From contig JAKIUD010000096.1 of assembly GCA_021647765.1 (NCBI GenBank), forward strand, positions 1-8,815: a DNA stretch of 8,815 bases, read 5' to 3'. The stretch is from Desulfuromusa sp. Lineage in GTDB: Bacteria > Desulfobacterota > Desulfuromonadia > Desulfuromonadales > Geopsychrobacteraceae. Under the pieces are notes generated by a model that saw only the letters and a list, made by a program, of their open reading frames with translations, did no database searches and was not told the DNA's origin. How positions within the stretch are numbered: the first letter of the stretch is position 1; the number at the start of each line of letters is the position of its first letter. The translations under genes were made by a program, and so were the position numbers. Below, one piece after another: positions 5,844-8,815 of this stretch.

Positions 5844-6923
5844 ATGCTACGACGTTATTCTGTCCACCTGATTCTGGCAGTGACCGGTGGTGCAATCATC
5901 ACCATGGCTTATCAGGAGTATCTCAGCCTGTATGTTATGTCGGTTCTCATGTTCATCGGGGTCAACATCATTCTTTCGACCAGCCTCAATCTAGTTAATG
6001 GCTATATGGGTGAATTTTCCTGCGGCCACGCCGGTTTCATGTGTGTTGGTGCCTATGTTTCATCACTTCTTGGTGTCTGGCTATTTGCCAAAGATAAGGT
6101 TTTTGGCACAGCGGTACTCAACCCTGATTACGCTCTTTACGCTTTCCCGTTCATCCTTCTTGCCGGTGGAGTTGCTGCAGCACTGGCAGGTTTGCTGGTC
6201 GCCATCCCATCTTACAAAACCCGGGGCGATTATCTGGCGATTATCACCATCGCTGCCAATTTTATTATCATCAGTACAATTGAAAATATTGGTGCTATTG
6301 GCGGTTCTCGCGGTTTTATGGGGATGAAACGTCTGATCAATTCGATGGAAGACATCGTCGATCTCCCCTGGATGCCAATCTGGGTTTTTATCTTCACCGT
6401 TTTGTGTGTTTGGGTGATACGCCGCTATGTCTCATCAACTTTTGGTAAGGGAGTATCCGCCATCAGTCAAGATGAGGTTGCTGCTGAGATCATGAGCGTC
6501 AACACCAACAAGATCAAAACCATAACTTTCATGCTCTCTTCCGGCCTAGCCGGTATTGCTGGAGGACTGTTTGCCTATATTCTCGGTTACGTCAATCCGG
6601 GCAGCTTCAACATCATGAAATCAACCGAAGTGCTGGTTATGGTTTATCTGGGTGGTATGGGCTCACTCTCCGGTTCAGTATTGTCAGCAATTTTGTTTAC
6701 CCTTTTGCTGGAAGCTTTCAGATTTATCATTCCGGTCATTAACGACTTTGCCCATCAAATACATATCATCTCTCCTGATTACGATATCAGCCAGGTCTGG
6801 AGATGGGTTTTAATCCCGTTACTGCTCATTATTTTGATGCAGTTCCGCCCTGAAGGGATCATGGGCAACCGTGAATTGGGAGATATTTTCCCTCGACTGA
6901 AGAAGTTTTATCGATTTAAATAA
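5844..6923 (+). CDS. livM: branched-chain amino-acid ABC transporter permease LivM
   Basis: This is the second membrane subunit, pairing with LivH. Its 359 residues are in the normal range for stand-alone LivM and shorter than the E. coli protein. The signatures are LNLVNGYMGEFSCGHAGF (48-65), where the family usually has LSLGH (here a Cys at 60), the loop SYKTRGDYLAIITIA (123-137), a coupling loop around AISQDEVAAEIMSVNTNKIK (206-225), LSSGLAGIAGGLFA (231-244), and the C-terminal FRPEGIMG (334-341). VYLGGMGSLSGSVLSA (267-282) replaces the more usual GGxGTLxGPVxGA. The start is secure: AGGAGG (5833-5838) overlaps the livH stop codon, so the two are probably translationally coupled. A 64-bp palindromic repeat begins 6 nt after its stop and separates it from livG. 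Confidence 0.95.
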   Translation: MLRRYSVHLILAVTGGAIITMAYQEYLSLYVMSVLMFIGVNIILSTSLNLVNGYMGEFSCGHAGFMCVGAYVSSLLGVWLFAKDKVFGTAVLNPDYALYAFPFILLAGGVAAALAGLLVAIPSYKTRGDYLAIITIAANFIIISTIENIGAIGGSRGFMGMKRLINSMEDIVDLPWMPIWVFIFTVLCVWVIRRYVSSTFGKGVSAISQDEVAAEIMSVNTNKIKTITFMLSSGLAGIAGGLFAYILGYVNPGSFNIMKSTEVLVMVYLGGMGSLSGSVLSAILFTLLLEAFRFIIPVINDFAHQIHIISPDYDISQVWRWVLIPLLLIILMQFRPEGIMGNRELGDIFPRLKKFYRFK

Positions 6924-6928
6924 TATAA

Positions 6929-6992
6929 TGTAGGGACGAACCTGTGTGTTCGCCCACGCATGAAAGGGCAGACACGTAGGTCTGCCCCTACA
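6929..6992 (+). repeat. 64-bp double-hairpin dispersed repeat between livM and livG
   Basis: The element starts TGTAGGGA and ends CCCCTACA, so its ends are near-perfect inverted repeats (7 of 8). Inside are two hairpins. CGAAC-CTGTGT-GTTCG (6937-6952) can extend with GGG/CCC around an unpaired A. GGGCAGAC-ACGTAG-GTCTGCCC (6966-6987) has a perfect 8-bp stem. This layout (TGTAGGGGCGAAC...GTTCGCCC, then GGGCAGAC...GTCTGCCCCTACA) resembles REP-like repeats I recall from several bacterial genomes; copy number here needs a genome search. It lies inside an operon and ends 18 nt before the livG ATG. Confidence 0.78.
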
Positions 6993-7010
6993 AAGATCGG
7001 CAGATTATAG

Positions 7011-7805
7011 ATGCAAACTCAACCAAAAACAAACGATGCTCCGGTTATGGAGATTCGCGGCCTGACGCAGAACTTCGGCGGACTGAAAGCCGTTTCCGAC
7101 TTTAGCGTCAAGCTGGGAAAGAATGAGCTGTCAGGGCTGATTGGACCTAATGGTGCCGGGAAAACAACAGTTTTCAACCTGGTCAGCGGATTCTACCAGC
7201 CAAGTGAGGGTGAAATCCTTATCGGTGGCGTTCCGACTGCCGGGCTGAAACCACACAAAGTCACATCACTTGGTGTCGGTCGAACATTTCAGAATATCCG
7301 GTTATGGAATGACATGACGGTTCTTGATAATATCTGTGTAGCACAGCATTCACAGTTGAACTACGGATTTTTTCACAGCGCCATTCGCAGCAAGCATTAT
7401 CTGCAACGGGAAAAAGAAATTACTGAGAAAGCAGCTGAACTACTCAACGTTTTTGATTTGATGAAATATGCTGACGATTTCCCCAAAAATCTCCCCTACG
7501 GAACCCAACGAAAACTTGAAATTGCGCGTGCGCTGTCAAGCCATCCCAAACTTTTATTGCTTGATGAACCAGCGGCCGGGCTCAACTCTGCTGATGCTCA
7601 CGACTTGATTCGCCTGATCCGTTGGATACACGAAACATTCGATGTCACCATCTGGATGATTGAACATCACATGGACGTTATGATGCAGCTCTGCACCCAG
7701 ATCAAGGTTATCGATTTTGGAGAAACTATTGCGGAAGGAAGTGCCGAACACGTACGCAATCATCCTGCCGTTATGACTGCTTATCTGGGAGATGAAAATA
7801 TCTGA
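7011..7805 (+). CDS. livG: branched-chain amino-acid ABC transporter ATPase LivG
   Basis: This 264-residue cytoplasmic ATPase subunit pairs with LivF to drive transport. In order it shows Walker A GPNGAGKT (45-52), a Q-loop in RTFQNIRLW (91-99), the signature LPYGTQRKLEIARAL (161-175), Walker B LLLLDEP (181-187), the D-loop AGLNSAD (189-195), and the switch His at about 219 in MIEHHMDV. LivG proteins normally have LxYGxQR rather than LSGGQ, so the signature is intact for this family. The start is less certain than in its neighbours. No Shine-Dalgarno sequence is visible before the ATG at 7011 or before the alternative Met13 at 7047, and a repeat element occupies the upstream DNA. The annotated start gives about 12 extra residues before the conserved MEIRGLTQNFGG. 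The stop overlaps the livF start by one base. Confidence 0.94.
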   Translation: MQTQPKTNDAPVMEIRGLTQNFGGLKAVSDFSVKLGKNELSGLIGPNGAGKTTVFNLVSGFYQPSEGEILIGGVPTAGLKPHKVTSLGVGRTFQNIRLWNDMTVLDNICVAQHSQLNYGFFHSAIRSKHYLQREKEITEKAAELLNVFDLMKYADDFPKNLPYGTQRKLEIARALSSHPKLLLLDEPAAGLNSADAHDLIRLIRWIHETFDVTIWMIEHHMDVMMQLCTQIKVIDFGETIAEGSAEHVRNHPAVMTAYLGDENI

Positions 7806-8530
7806 TGCTATTATCAGTTGAAAATCTTGAAGTTAAATATGGAAATATCCAGGCACTGCATGGAATCAGCTTTCACGTCAATGAAGGTGAAATTGTCACC
7901 CTGATTGGAGCCAACGGTGCAGGAAAAACCACCTGTATGCATACAATTACCCGCCTGCCTCCCCCCGAAGCACCACGAGTTATTGCTGGAGACATCAAGT
8001 TTAAAGGGGAATCGATTCTCGGCACCAAACCAAGTGACGTGGTTAAAAATCTTCACCTCGCATTGTCTCCCGAAGGACGCAGAATATTTGGCAATCTGTC
8101 AGTTCTGAACAATCTGAAGCTGGCAACCTACGCCCGGGAGAAAGATGCCGATCTGGAGAAAGAATATGACTATGTTTTTAATCTTTTCCCCCGCCTGAAA
8201 GAACGCCGTAACCAGCGGAGTGAATCATTAAGTGGGGGGGAACAACAAATGTTGGCTGTTGGTCGAGCCTTGATGACTGGCTGTAGAATCCTCCTTCTTG
8301 ACGAACCAAGCATGGGTCTGGCTCCTGTACTCAAATACGAAATGTTCCGCAAGCTCAAACAGCTCAATGAAGATGGAATGACCATCCTACTTGTGGAACA
8401 AAATGCCAACCTGGCACTGAAGTTAGCTCATCGCGGTTACGTTATGGATACTGGAAATATCGTTGCCGAAGGAACAGGAGCAGAACTGCTGGATAATCCC
8501 GAGGTTAAGAAGGCCTATCTGGGAGGATAG
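7805..8530 (+). CDS. livF: branched-chain amino-acid ABC transporter ATPase LivF
   Basis: This is the second ATPase subunit, 241 residues, which is the usual LivF length. It has Walker A GANGAGKT (35-42), a Q-loop region near LSPEGRRIFGNLSV (87-100) that is diagnostic for LivF, the signature LSGGEQQMLAVGRAL (142-156), Walker B RILLLDEP (161-168), SMGLAP (169-174), and VEQNANLALKLAHRGYVM (197-214). LivF normally has Gln instead of the switch His at this VEQN position, so that is not a defect. The TGATG junction (livG TGA, livF ATG, one shared base) implies translational coupling and equal output of the two ATPases. It is the last gene of the operon; a candidate terminator lies about 245 nt downstream. 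Confidence 0.96.
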   Translation: MLLSVENLEVKYGNIQALHGISFHVNEGEIVTLIGANGAGKTTCMHTITRLPPPEAPRVIAGDIKFKGESILGTKPSDVVKNLHLALSPEGRRIFGNLSVLNNLKLATYAREKDADLEKEYDYVFNLFPRLKERRNQRSESLSGGEQQMLAVGRALMTGCRILLLDEPSMGLAPVLKYEMFRKLKQLNEDGMTILLVEQNANLALKLAHRGYVMDTGNIVAEGTGAELLDNPEVKKAYLGG

Positions 8531-8596
8531 GGCTCTGTACACCCTAACTCTTTTTATTATTCTGATGAACTGATTAAATCGACTGAGCCCCGGGGG

Positions 8597-8687
8597 AAAG
8601 TCGTCTCCTCGTGAAAACGGGGATCCAGTTTTTTGATGAACTCAGGAAACCTTTGGATTTCCGCCTACGCGGGAATGACAGTCACTG
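8597..8687 (-). repeat. second, inverted copy of the MITE-like core
   Basis: Read on the minus strand, the core 8600-8687 aligns with 3199-3286 with about a dozen substitutions and two single-base indels in 88 positions. The hairpin survives as ATTCCCGC-GTAG-GCGGAAAT with one mismatch. The terminal repeats seen at 3172 and 3301 are not clearly conserved here: the DNA beyond the core differs, with only a vague TTGTGGAAACT resemblance on one side. It lies 66 bp after livF, in the operon's 3' region. Confidence 0.75.
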
Positions 8688-8773
8688 CTGTAAGTTTCCA
8701 CAATAAACGGCACCGAAGTCTGTGGATATTTTCAGTTTAATTTGACCTGTCGGAGGAAATTGTCAGACAATAT

Positions 8774-8801
8774 GAGTCTTTTGTGGAAGGCTCTTTTTTT
8801 T
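8774..8801 (+). terminator. candidate rho-independent terminator of the liv operon
   Basis: GAGTCTT (8774-8780) pairs with AAGGCTC (8787-8793), seven pairs including one G-U, around the loop TTGTGG. Eight T residues (8794-8801) follow immediately. This is the best terminator shape downstream of livF on the plus strand. The hairpin is also a loose match to the ends of the MITE-like repeat (CTTTTG...GGCTC). If it does serve livF, the mRNA tail is about 245 nt and includes the inverted repeat copy. Confidence 0.55.
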
Positions 8802-8815
8802 ACCCTGTCGATGTA

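Noticed and set aside
7011..7805. LivG signature LPYGTQ as a degenerate, inactive ABC motif.
   Set aside because: LxYGxQR is the normal LivG form of the signature, and the Walker A, Walker B, Q-loop and His switch are all present.
3663..8530. Transporter operon as a novel system.
   Set aside because: Gene order, lengths and motifs are those of a standard Liv-type ABC transporter. Only the RNA structures between the genes are unusual.
8772..8815. Possible start of a new gene at the right edge: ATG followed by a hydrophobic frame (MSLLWKALFFTLSM).
   Set aside because: The GGAGG at 8752-8756 is about 15 nt from this ATG and only 3 nt from the in-frame TTG, both poor spacings. The same bases form a hairpin plus T8, which explains the hydrophobic Phe/Leu-rich reading. 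The window ends too soon to decide.

Overview
The window looks like chromosomal DNA from a Gram-negative bacterium. It has a periplasmic binding protein with a Sec signal peptide, strong AGGAGG ribosome binding sites, moderate GC and AT-rich intergenic DNA. The gene mix (DUF134 regulator, single-domain asparaginase, complete Liv-type ABC operon) and the families of dispersed palindromic repeats suggest a Desulfuromonadales-like deltaproteobacterium. That placement is inference, not something the sequence proves.

Left part (1-2323). On the minus strand lie a YchJ-family SEC-C protein and an undecaprenyl-diphosphate phosphatase (UppP) that carries an unusual N-terminal signal-like extension. 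Next, on the plus strand, is the C-terminal half of a GGDEF-type domain without a credible start or the first half of the domain. I read it as a gene remnant.

Middle (2326-3662). A minus-strand two-gene unit encodes a DUF134/UPF0251 helix-turn-helix protein followed by a stand-alone asparaginase N-terminal domain. Upstream of it is a 130-bp element with 15-bp terminal inverted repeats (MITE-like), then about 360 bp of AT-rich, gene-free DNA that forms the leader of the transporter operon.

Right part (3663-8530). This is a complete hydrophobic/branched-chain amino-acid ABC transporter in canonical order: binding protein, permease LivH, permease LivM, ATPase LivG, ATPase LivF. The binding protein captures the ligand in the periplasm, LivH and LivM form the membrane channel, and LivG and LivF power it. 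A 12-bp stem-loop follows the binding-protein gene. A 64-bp double-hairpin repeat sits between livM and livG, just before a livG start that lacks a visible Shine-Dalgarno sequence.

Right flank (8531-8815). It holds a second, inverted copy of the core of the MITE-like element and a good candidate rho-independent terminator.

I found no convincing new multi-gene system. The most notable signals are the repeat families (one with three sites in under 9 kb), the intra-operon RNA structures, the single-domain asparaginase/DUF134 pair, the extended UppP and the GGDEF remnant.
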